64,000 nucleotides of DNA from Thalassia testudinum (lineage: Eukaryota; Streptophyta; Magnoliopsida; Alismatales; Hydrocharitaceae): positions 7,528,501-7,592,500 of the forward strand of contig JAZHRO010000012.1 in the NCBI GenBank assembly GCA_037157565.1. Reading direction: 5' to 3'. The notes below the pieces were generated by a model that was given only the letters and a program-made list of their open reading frames with translations, made no database searches and was not told the origin of the DNA. The position numbers and the translations under genes were made by a program. Every line of letters starts with the position of its first letter. Position 1 is the stretch's first letter. Positions 41,592 to 51,325 of the stretch are shown in pieces.

Positions 41592-42623
41592 ATGGAACGT
41601 TTTCCTGATGAGCACCTCCTGACTATCAGTACAGGGCTTCCATTGTTTGCTGATATAGTAAACTACCTAGCATCACATCAGATCCCGTCTAATTGGACGA
41701 AGGCCAAGAAGGACAAATTGCTTTCCGATGCCAAGTATTACTTTTGGGAAGACCCGTATCTGTTCCGTATCGGTGCTGATCAAATCATTCGACGATGTGT
41801 CACGGGAGCGGAAATTCAGGACATCTTGTCCTTCTGCCATGACCAAGCATGCGGTGGGCACTTCTTAGGTCATAAAACCGCAGCGAAAGTCCTCCAGTGC
41901 GGCTTCTATTGGCCCACAATTTTCAAAGACGCATACAATCATTGCAGGGCATGCACTCGTTTCCAGACCTTAAGCAACATGAGCCACTGTGATATGATGC
42001 CCTTACAACCAATTCTTGTATGCAAGCTATCAAATTGGGAGATCAAGAAAATCCTCTAGGTTACTGTTCGACCTGACAGGAAAGACTGGTCATCTCGACT
42101 TCCAGAAGTTTTGTGGGCTTATAGGACCACACAAAAAACCCAATTAGGTATGTCTCCCTTCAGATTGGTGTATGGGAAGGCATGTCACCTCCCCGTCTAA
42201 TTGGAGCACAAAACCTATTGGGCAATACGGAACTACAACCTAGATCTTTCTAAGGAAGGAACCTACAGAAAGCTTCAAATGAGTGAGATCGATGAATTAC
42301 ACCATGACGCATATGAGAACTCGCAAATTTACAAAGAGCGAGTTAAGGCCTTTCACGACAAGCACATATCCAAAAAGATCTTTCATCCTGGTCAAAAAGT
42401 TATACTCTTTTATGCCAAGCTTAAACTATTCCCAGGAAAACTTAGATCGAAATGGATCGGACCTTACCTTGTCAGATGAATCTTTGGAAATGGAGCCATC
42501 GAGATTAGTCCACTCAGCCATGATTCAGAACCTTTCATCGTGAACGCTCAGAGACTCAAACCATTCATTGACCCTATCGATGCAAATTTGGCTGAGATAT
42601 TCTTTACCCTCCATTCTCCCTGA
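41592..42623 (+). pseudogene. Athila-like integrase with catalytic core deleted
   Basis: The zinc-binding domain is good (HDQACGGHFLGHKTAAKVL and CRACTRFQ, the last Cys replaced by Phe; about 41840-41970). Immediately after MMPLQPILV (about 42020) the sequence jumps to SNWEIKKIL (about 42035). In the other Athila-like copies these two points are about 325 bp apart, and the missing part holds all three DDE residues except the flank of the Glu. The C-terminal part continues: [25 protein letters not shown], and KLKLFPGKLRSKWIGPYLV (about 42415-42475). Stops are TAG 42057, TAA 42198 and TGA 42477; the natural stop is TGA 42621. Confidence 0.85.
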
Positions 42624-42910
42624 GCTCATTGCACCCAGTCGATGGTGTAAAACTCAGCGCTTAACGAGAGGCAACCCATCATTTTTGAAAAATCTGAAAC
42701 CTTTCTTGACATTCCTATGTTGAATTCATATTGCACTTTAAGGTTCATCCATTAGAATAGCCAACCCCACCTCAGGTACTCGTACCCGAGTGTTGAAATC
42801 ATTCGAAACAGTCACCACGACCCGTTCGTCCACCCAAAACATGTTCTAATGAATGATCTAAGTTGAACTCGAACCCACCTAATTTATAATGCGGACATTG
42901 CAAATCGTAG

Positions 42911-42925
42911 GCATGGGGGGGTATG
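42911..42925 (+). other. Internal polypurine motif GCATGGGGGGGTATG
   Basis: Lies 288 bp after the pol stop and about 1.36 kb before the LTR. It matches the motifs at 3583 and (minus) 52561, and resembles the LTR-proximal tract GCATGGGGGTATG at 44260. Confidence 0.65.
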
Positions 42926-43681
42926 AAAGTGCAAAACGTCGTGAAAATCATCTCACAAGAAAAGGTTTCATCAAAAAAATCACATATCCCAAAAATACCA
43001 AAAAAAAAGAAAAAAGTCTTGAAAAAGAATAGAAAAATTTTGAGGGGAGAGAAAATTTTGAGGTCATACAAATCTTGAGGAGAAAAAGGGGAAAAGTGAA
43101 AAATGTCAAAAAGGAGCATAAAATGAAAAGAAAAAGAAGAGATAGTCATTAGTAAGAAATTAAGGGATTAACTGAGTTCTATACCATATCAAGAAAAAGA
43201 AAATGAAAGAAAAAGGTGCTAAAAGAAACACAGAAGAGATTAGTAGGAACACTAATCTTAGGCTTCTTGGGCTAGACTCTTAGGCTTAAAAATTCAAGTA
43301 TCCGCTAAGATCTGGATAGTCCTCAAGAGGTTGGGGATAATGCGAAGCTTAAGTATTAGGTGTAAGGCTTAGGGAGTATTCAACCTCGTTAACTGACCTC
43401 TGATTTGTGGGACTCGGTAACCTAAGCACCTCAATCCACACACAATCTGGTTCAGTGCGCATAAGTATCAAAATGACGCAAATGCGTTTAATTGTTCTAA
43501 AAAAGTTGCCTAGATTAGGAGAGGCTGATCAACACAAGTTGATTTGGACGAGTTCCCGACGCGGAAAGGCGGGAAATTCCCCTCGAAGATGCGCAATAAC
43601 ATATCGTCTCCTCGGTGCTTGTCTCCTAGGATATTTACATATCCTACTGGGGGCATGTAAGCACCCTACACTGGTTTAGAT

Positions 43682-43832
43682 GCCATGGGCGGCATTATCA
43701 CGAAATGTCGATTGGCAGGGTTTGGATTTAGTTACAGAACACTATGGGAGGGATTATCTCGAAATCTCGAAAGCTAGGGTTCTGGGGGTTGCCATGGGCG
43801 GTGCTATCACAAAGCATCAATTGCCAGGGACC
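43682..43832 (+). repeat. Short tandem modules in the 3' non-coding region
   Basis: GCCATGGGCGG.. ATTATCAC.AA..TCGATTGGCAGGG occurs at 43682-43725 and 43791-43832, with a weaker copy (ACTATGGGAGGGATTATCTCGAAA) between them at 43741. Confidence 0.6.
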
Positions 43833-44270
43833 CTTCAAGGATTGATGATGGGGACTAGGAATCCGATATAGATCATGTTGCGAAGCCAATCCGAAGCTAG
43901 AAATAAAAAGAAAAGAGAGGGAAAACTCTCTAAACAAAGAAAAACCCTCTGCCTCTCTCTCACAAAAAACGCACTGCAAACTGAACCGAGGCTAAAATAT
44001 GTTATAAGCACAGGTGCTTTAACCGCGGAGTCCAATGAACCTTAGGATAGTTCTTATGGGCCTTAAAAACTTTCGCGACAGACTGAGGCTAGTGTTGGTC
44101 AGGTCCGGTTGGCACTTGAGTACCTCTAGGCCTATTATCGGCATTCTAACATAATTAAAAGAAGAAAGCACTCAACATAGTTTTTGAACATCAAGGAACT
44201 CATGGTCTAGAATCGAAGTTAAAACCTTAAAATTTTGCTAAGGGACTAGCAAAAACTAGGCATGGGGGTA

Positions 44271-46580
44271 TGATGGGAACACCATCATTTGCCCTAATTA
44301 ACCCATTTTTACCCATAAAAGAGAACAAAAGCTCCTACATAACCAACTGAAGGTTTTAATTCACTGAATAACCTTTCTGAGAGGAAAATAAGAAACAAGG
44401 GGTAAAACTATAATTTTACCATTGCAGTACAACAATGGATTTTCTCAAGGGCTAAACACAGGTCAAATGGTCTTAACAAGATAATAAGTGGGTTGAATTA
44501 GACATAAAAGGGTTCGTGTGTGTTCTGGGAATTAAATGACTTCTTATAACTCTAAAACAAACCTACTTGATTAAACAAGGTTATAGTCAGGATAAAATTC
44601 ACCTAAACCCTCTAAAAATTATAGAAAAATATTCTCTATGGTTTAGAACTTTCAATATGGCCAATGGAACCCATTTTGACCTAGAGTGGGGTCTTAGACA
44701 AATATTTGCCCTAATTTGGGGTTTTACATAAATTGCCCTATCAAACGTGGTCAAGCCCAAAATCCAACCTCACCATTGGATTCCTTAGGTCAGAATTAGG
44801 TTTGTATCAAAATTTTGACCTAAGGGGAATTCATCTTAGCCCACTTTGTAAGTAGGTCCAGCCTAATTACATTTCTACCCCTATCTTTCAAAAATCCTTG
44901 CATTTGACCCCTATCTTCTTCATCATTCTTTGCAATTAGGTCCCTCAGCCATTATAGCAGAGGGAATCCTACTCCGACGAGCTCTAGAAGGAGATTTCTC
45001 CCTGATTTCTCAGAGAATCCCATTCAAAATTGAAGGGGAGATTCTCTGAGAATCTCCTCCAATGTAAACTCATTTTGAGGCCCTACTTGGTTCCCAATCT
45101 CTCATGAGAACGCATGAGAGATTTGGGTCTCTTTCGATTTACCATTGCTCGTGAACCTACCTTGCTTGGAATCTTGGCTTTCAAGCACAAAATCGACCTC
45201 TAGGGCATATTTAAGACACCTCAGATCGCTCCGACTCTCCTAAGCTTGAAATTAGTTGGATAACCCCCTAAATTTCATCTCTCCTACTTCGTCCGACTTG
45301 CTCATCAAGCTACGGTGGCCTCTCCTAGTCTCTCTTGTCTCCTAGCCAAAATACTAGTGCCAGGTTCCTCTTCCTCACGTTCGTCCGCGTTGCGCAGCAT
45401 CCGCCAACGCCCCTGCCTCCCCTTCGTCCTCGCCGACCATCCTCACTGAGCACCTTCGTCTCCGGCGTCAGCAATACGCGACAGACTCCATCTCCATCTC
45501 CCCCTTCGTCTCTTCACTCCCAGATAAGTCTCTCTCACTCTCTACATTCTTTCCCCCTTCTTTATTCCCTCAAATGACTACTGTCACACTCCACCACCAT
45601 CATCCCCTTCACCTCCAGCCACTAACTCCAGTGAGTTTGCTCCACCTCCATAGACCACCACCCTCCTCGCCGACCTGACGGACCTGGTGACCCGACCCGA
45701 CACCTCCACAGAGTGAGGTCCTTCTCTCACCCAACCCGATGCCTCGTCTGCGACCACGCCCCACGGACCTGGTGACCTGACCTGACCAGCACACCTCTCC
45801 CACCACCGCACGCTAATGGGCTTGTTCCTGAACGCGTACCCAACTCGATTACCGGTGAAGCGTGGCTCCGGGAGAGCGGAACCTAAGAGAGAAAGGAGAG
45901 AAGAGAGCTCATGCGAGTAGGAGGTAGGTTTTACTCTGTAGAGGAAGAGAAGCCAAGCCAAAGGAAGAGGAAGGAGAAGACAAGGCCGAAAAGAAGCTAA
46001 GGAAGAAGAAGGAGAAGGGCTGCAGCAGAAGGAGGAAGCCAAAGAGAGGAAGGCAACGAAGGTAGAGAAAGAAAAGAGAAGGAAGAAATTGAAGGAAGAA
46101 GAAGCTGAAGGCAGTCAGCAGAGAGAGAGAAGAAGGCAGAGGAAGAGAAAGGCTAAGGCAGGAAAGCTAAGCCAGAGAACAGGGAAGAAGGAAGATAAAG
46201 AAGAAGATTGAAGACAAAGGCAGAGACAGAGACAGAAGACCAGGAGAAGAAGAAAAGAAAGAGCCAAGCACTGTAGCATAATCGTTTTAAGGCGTCTGAT
46301 TCACAAATCAGACGTCTAATTTTGAGCTTTATTCACATACATTGGTTCCTTTAGTATTTTGTGCCTTACATTTACTTCTATCTTTTTGCACTATAACATT
46401 GATCTTATTGCATATTCTTTTAAATTCTGAAGTTGTGATCTTGATTTCTAAACCCTAATTTGCTCCCTGTGTTCGACCTCAGACTTTAAAATTTGAGTAA
46501 TAAAATTGTATTTGTTTTGAATGCTTTTTTGGCTGTACTACAATGCGACCTTTTTAAAACTCGATCAAGCACGATGAACA
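44271..46580 (+). repeat. 3' LTR of Athila-like element (2310 bp)
   Basis: Starts TGATGGGAACACCATCAT directly after GCATGGGGGTA and ends CACGATGAACA. The start forms a perfect hairpin (TGATGG/CCATCA). The ~480 bp of 5'-LTR sequence around 34900-35390 is missing here near 45670-45715. The purine tract is at 45890-46272, and a palindrome pair (46289, 46309) lies 20 bp apart near the end. Confidence 0.9.
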
Positions 46581-48130
46581 ATGCTCCCTTCCAAGCAGCC
46601 ATCAGGGTTGGGTTGGAACGATTGGAAGGAGGGAGATGGGCGACTTGGGCGATTCAAGCGACCGATGGAGGAGGGTCGAGCGTCGACGGCGGTGGGGGCG
46701 GTGGTCGAAGAAGGGACTGTGGGGGCTTTGATGGACGGTGGGCTAAGGGAAGCTGGTCATGAGACTTTGACTATAGGAGATCACAGCGAGGGTGTGGAGA
46801 GGGGTTTTGTGCTTTTGATGTTGGGAACGAGGGCACGTCGCGGCGGATTGTCGTAATGTTGTCATTTGCCTTGCATGTGGTGGGCTAAGGTACATGAGAA
46901 GCACGTGTCGAAGAGAAGGGTTGCGGGAGGGGCGACGTGGGCTATCTAGATCACATGGGGGTTTTGACCCTCCACAGCGAGATGCCAGTCCAAGACATAA
47001 TCGTTAGGCCTTCCAACGTGAACCGAGGAGAAAGGAGAGGGAACCACGTAGGAAATGTGCATGGCAAGCACCGAAGGCCCTGACAGCACCATCTTTGGAC
47101 GTCAAAGTCCCTCTCTCACCAGACGTCCTTGCAGCGGAGGCGCTCCTCCGAGGATCTCTCATTGGGGAGATCATGGTAGGCCCCCTTTTCTTGGATGCTA
47201 TCCAAAGCTTCATAAGATCCCTTCCCCTTTTCTCATTGATGTGGAAAGTTATGATGACGAACCCTTCAAGGTTCTTGCTTTTTGGACTGTCAGATTTCGA
47301 TGTCGATTCGTTGAAGTTTCATTCTTGTTGTGGATTGATTTCGGTCTTGTGAAGATTGGTTTCCCCATTTGATGGGGCTTTGAATGAAAGACCCCCTCAA
47401 CGTGTTTTCACCAGAGAAGGTGTGGTTGCGATTAGAGGATTGCCGCTGCATCTTCATTCTAATGCAGTTGTTGAGAGCATCATTGCAGGTTTTGCTTCCT
47501 TGAACGAAGGCTCGATAGTGGGTCTGATAGAAGGTGATGGAAGCTTAGTGATCATGGAGGTTCGATTGAGACATAGTGGGTTGTTCCATGAGAGGGTGGT
47601 CCTTCGATGCGGTGGCTCATCCTAGCTTCTATCAAGGTGACGATACAATCTGTGGTGGTGGAGACGAAGGAGAGGAAAGCGGAGGCTGAGCATGAGAAGG
47701 ATGTGGGCATGCAATGGTGCCCCATGGTGCAAGAGTCTTAGGCTTTGGGAAGCAATACTCGGAAGAAACGTAAGGTCGCTAGGGAAACACAGGAGGTGCA
47801 GATGAGAGGTGAAGAAGAAATGGGTGGTAGTGAGCCCATGGAATATGGGGGTGATCGAGCGATAATCCTTCATGATGGGGGAACGTCTGCTAGAGAAGAA
47901 GCTCAGCATGTTGTTTAGCCACAGGTACAAGGAGACAGCAACACGTTTGTGTTTTCTATGCCTGAGGGGGGTGCTTACAATGAAGGGTTTGATGCACCTT
48001 CTGGTGGGGCTACCATAGGTAGGGGAAGGTGTAATCTTCGAAGCAGGGGATCATCTAGAGTAGACATGAAACAGGTGGCCAGCATTCTCTATGTTGCATG
48101 TAGTGGAGATCCTAACTTGGTTAAACATAC
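46581..48130 (+). pseudogene. LINE ORF1 with CCHC knuckles, decayed
   Basis: ORF1 proteins bind LINE RNA. Two knuckles occur at 46810-46908: the first is C-F-stop-C-WERG-H-VAAD-C, in which a TGA replaces an Arg-type codon; the second is CLACGGLRYMRSTC, in which the zinc-binding His is Tyr. Downstream, in several frames, come LSPDVLAAEALLRGSLIG (about 47112), then VVAIRGLPLHLHSNAVVESI (about 47419), which resembles the DUF4283-type region of plant LINE ORF1. Multiple frame changes and stops make a product impossible. The beginning of ORF1 is lost at the LTR boundary. Confidence 0.65.
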
Positions 48131-48136
48131 CACCAC

Positions 48137-48972
48137 ATGTTGAGGACCCTAACGTGGAATGTTAGGGGTCTGCAGGACCACACTCAGCGGAATATTTTGG
48201 CTAGGTACCTTCAAGAGTAGAGGATTGATTATGCTTTATTGCAAGAGACCCACGTTGAGGGGGATGGAGTGGGGGAGTGGTTTTCCTTGAAAAAGGATGA
48301 GACCCCATTGGAGTGCGTTGGATCTTCTAGGTGAGCAGGAGGCCTATGCGTGTGGTGGAGGTCCAGTTGCCTTCATCTGGAAGACAAGAAGATTGGTAGA
48401 TATATGATTACTTGTTGCTTCTTTAGAGAGGTGGATAGTGCTATGATGTACATCTCTTTGATTTATAGGCCTTGTAACCAGAGTGACTGACCACTCTTAT
48501 GGGATGAACTGAGGGACGCAGCTGGGTGGGTGTAAGGAGCAGCGTAGTTGGTGGGTGGAGATTTCAACGTCACCTTACTTTCAAACGATAAACTAGATGG
48601 TAGGGTGGACTCCTCTACACACGGCTTTCAGTATGTGGTCGATGAGTTAGAGTTGGTGGACATCCTCTGGTTTGGTGCAGCATACACGTGGAGAAATGGC
48701 AATGGCTTGATGTCGAAGATAGATCGCTTCCTGGGCAGTGTGGATTTGATGGGCACTTTTCATATGGCATCTGTGATAGCATTGGGAAGACCTTTTTCAG
48801 ACCATACCCCTTTGGTCTGGGGGAGTGGAGAGGGTGCTAGGAGGAGCACACACTTCAAATTTCAGAAGTCATGGCTCAAGGAAGAGGGTTTTCGAGATAT
48901 GGTGACATCTTGGTGGGAGTCGCAGGAGGTGGTGGGCTTGGCTACGCAATGTTTAACGGCGAAGTTGTGAGG
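48137..48972 (+). pseudogene. LINE ORF2 endonuclease domain, decayed
   Basis: From the ATG at 48137 the frame reads LTWNVRGL, YALLQETH, GGDFNVTLLSND (about 48551), YTWRNGNGLMSKIDRFL and SDHTPLVWG (about 48797-48824). This is the order of the exonuclease-endonuclease-phosphatase fold that nicks target DNA, with catalytic Asn, Glu, Asp-x-Asn and Ser-Asp-His residues kept. Several stops precede the long open part from 48548, including a TAG after RYLQE and a TGA after QSD. The frame ends at TGA 48968, which is part of the target duplication of the Athila-like insertion. Confidence 0.85.
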
Positions 48973-49414
48973 TGATTGGGTTTTTGCGTGGTTTGTAATT
49001 AGGGTTTTTAGGATCGTTACAATGCACAAAATCCGAGTCACTTTTAAATTTGTAATCTTAGATAGGGAAGTATCTAGGGTCATCCAAGGAGGCTAAATGT
49101 TTGTAAAATATGTCTCTTACTTGGAAATGGAAATCAACTTTCTTTTTGGTATTTTAGAATATATAATTTTTATAGGTTTTGAAAAAATGACAATACGCGG
49201 AGTTGAGGACGGGAAAAAGACTACTCCTAAGTTAGCAACTAGGCGACAAGAATGACCTCTTCCCAAGCTCACCCTAGGCAAGTGAGGACCTAGGATAATT
49301 GGGAAGGGGGTGTGAAAGTGCTAAAACAAAATCAAAGCAAGAAGAAGATGCACCAAATTAAAAAGGCAATTTTATAGGAAATGGATTTTTGTTTCACTTG
49401 TAGAGGAAAGCTTC

Positions 49415-49640
49415 TATGACAAAAAATGAAACTAAAAGAGCAAATGAAATAAAAATCCTGGATGATGATGGTGAAGATGGTGAAGCTCTTGCTCCAACTA
49501 CGGCTGCTCCCGCAGTTAAAAAGGGTCTATGACAAAAAAATGAAACTAAAAAGAGAAAATGAAACAAAAATCCTGGATGATGATGGTGAAGATGGTGAAG
49601 CTCTTGCTCCAATTGTGGCTGCTCCCGTAGTTAAAAAGGG
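49415..49640. repeat. 113-bp tandem duplication in the 3' LTR
   Basis: TATGACAAAAAATGAAAC at 49415 recurs at 49528, each copy running through GGATGATGATGGTGAAGATG and GTTAAAAAGGG. The partner LTR has one copy (about 60426-60538), so the duplication post-dates or accompanied insertion. Confidence 0.85.
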
Positions 49641-49985
49641 CTCCTCCTCCTTCTTCTTGAACTAAGATGTGGTCTTCTCCTGGCAAGCCCTAGAAGGGGG
49701 GTGTGCCTTGGCTCCTCCAAGGTGGAAGCTACCACCTTCAAGTCTTCTCCAAGGGTGGGCATGGACCACTCTTCCTCCTCCAATTGCTTGGCCATCCTCC
49801 TAGTGGAATGCTCCTCCTCTTTGGCGTGGGACAAGGAGAAGAATGGAGAGGAAGAAGGCACCAAGGAGGCAAGGGTTATCCTCCTTAATCTTCTTCCTTC
49901 CTTCTTCTTGGCCGTAGGTTATAAGTGGGTATAAGCTAGAGTTAACGCTAATAGAGGATGATTTTTTTGGTGGTAGGTGATGGGT

Positions 49986-49992
49986 TTTTATA
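49986..49992 (-). promoter_or_regulatory. LTR TATA box (TATAAAA)
   Basis: Minus-strand CTATAAAAACCCATCACC; the same box is at 60886-60892 in the 5' LTR, where it would drive the element. Confidence 0.6.
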
Positions 49993-50459
49993 GAGGTGGA
50001 AGGTGGTGGTTGGAGTGGAGATGAAGTGTAGGGCTAGGATGGCTTTTAGGAGGTGGTTAGGTGATCATATGGTGGAGGATGATTGGCGCCAAGTGGGGGG
50101 ATGTGAAGGTAGTGGTTATGGTGGTGGAGAGGCACCTAAAGGTGGCGCCAACCATGGAGAGGTGCCTTGGTTTTGGCGCTAGCATGAAGGCTTCTAGAAG
50201 GGGGGTTAGGTAGATGGCTAGATGTGGTTCAAAGGGTAGGTGTAGGGATGAGATGTAGGGATTTTTGGAGGGAGTTTTTGGCTCCAAAATAAGGGTATTT
50301 ATAGTTGGATTTGGCACCACTTTTTTGTGGCTTTTGGAGGTAGTGGGTAGGCTAGGTTGGTGCCAAGGTGAGGTGGAAGTAGGGTTAGCTTATGTGGAGC
50401 TTAGGTGGAGTTAATTGGTGGAGTTGGTTAGGTGGGGTTTTAAGGTGGTAAATGCCAAG

Positions 50460-51090
50460 GGAGTTAGAGCCTAGCTAAGCTAGCTTAGCTAGTAATGGAG
50501 TAGAGGAGACAATGGGAGCTAAGGTTTGAGGAGAGAAGCTGGACAGAAGAAGTTTGGAGCTAGCAACTGTTGAAGAGGGTGGCATGGAGCTACTTTAGCT
50601 GGCTTAGCTTGCTAGTTCCTTGTTGCCTGCTAAGCCATGCTAAAGTAAGCTGGTTTCTGCTAAAAGAAGCTGAGGTGAGCTGGGTCCGGTGCTCCCGGGG
50701 ATGATTTAGCTAGTTGAGATAGCTAAGGTAGCTTAGCTCAACTTAGTTGAGCTAAGCTCAGTCCGCGGGAGCTGGACTTGAGCTTCCTGAGCTAAGATGA
50801 AGTCATCTTCAGCTGGCTAGAGTTGAGTGGAGTTGGATATAGCTGGTCCTGAGTTGAGGTGAACTCCAATCAACTCAACGAGCTAGCCAGAGCTCCTAGT
50901 GAATTGATGGGAGCTGAGATGAGCTAGACTCAGCTAAGTTGAGTTGGATCTGAGCTAACTTAAGCTAAGGTGAGCTAAGATGAGTTCTCTTGAGCTACTA
51001 TTCAGTTGAGATGAGTTAAATGGAGTTAGGATGAGCTAACCCTAGTTCAAGTGAGCTAGATTCTAGCTTTGGTGAGTTGGATCAGGCCGA
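50460..51090. repeat. AGCT-rich degenerate array in the 3' LTR
   Basis: Dozens of AGCT tetramers in words such as TGAGCTAAG, GTGAGCTA and CTAGCTTAGCTAG with irregular 8-15-bp steps. The counterpart in the other LTR is 61370-62030. It lies upstream of the TATA box in element orientation. Confidence 0.7.
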
Positions 51091-51325
51091 GTTCCAGTTG
51101 GTTTGAGCTTCCCCTTCAACTGCCTTTTCGAGTGCTAGGGTTCTAGGGATCTGACAATATGTTTATCCCTAACACTTACAAAAACATATAAAAAAGACAA
51201 TAAAAAGTAAAATGCATGCCTAACCTAATTTATGCCTAAATGCAACCCAAACTTGTTTGCAAAGCAAAATCCTAAGAGCTAGGTTTGTTTTAATGTATAA
51301 GAATGATGATAACTGGCGTTTATCA

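Larger units (their letters stand above)
42624..44270 (+). other. Non-coding 3' region of Athila-like element
   Basis: Holds an internal polypurine motif (42911-42925), an A/G-rich stretch (42950-43150), short repeated modules (43682-43832), and the LTR-proximal purine tract CTAGGCATGGGGGTA (44256-44270). Open stretches of 60-116 codons show no env-like features such as a signal peptide or a hydrophobic anchor in sensible order. Confidence 0.65.
33489..46580 (+). mobile_element. Full-length Athila-like element, inactive (13.1 kb)
   Basis: Complete structure: 5' LTR 33489-36274, primer site 36279-36296, leader, gag, protease, RT-RNase H, integrase, non-coding tail, polypurine tract and 3' LTR 44271-46580. 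LTR starts match (TGATG.GAA.ACCATCAT) and both end GAACA. The LTRs differ by 476 bp in length and by roughly a tenth of bases in the first 200, so the element is old. The flanks are GCGCT (33484-33488) and ATGCT (46581-46585), not a clean 5-bp duplication, and the left flank is a kinase fragment while the right is LINE ORF1. RT has lost catalytic residues and the integrase core is deleted. Confidence 0.9.
48973..51325 (-). repeat. 3' LTR of minus-strand Athila-like element (2353 bp)
   Basis: Homologous to 59985-62248. The plus-strand start TGATTGGGTTTTTG matches TGATCGAGTTTTTG; the end GGCGTTTATCA matches GGCGTTTACCA. Contains a 113-bp tandem duplication (49415-49640) not in the other LTR, a TATA box (49986-49992) and an AGCT-rich array (50460-51090). 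Short open stretches have no recognisable product. Confidence 0.9.
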
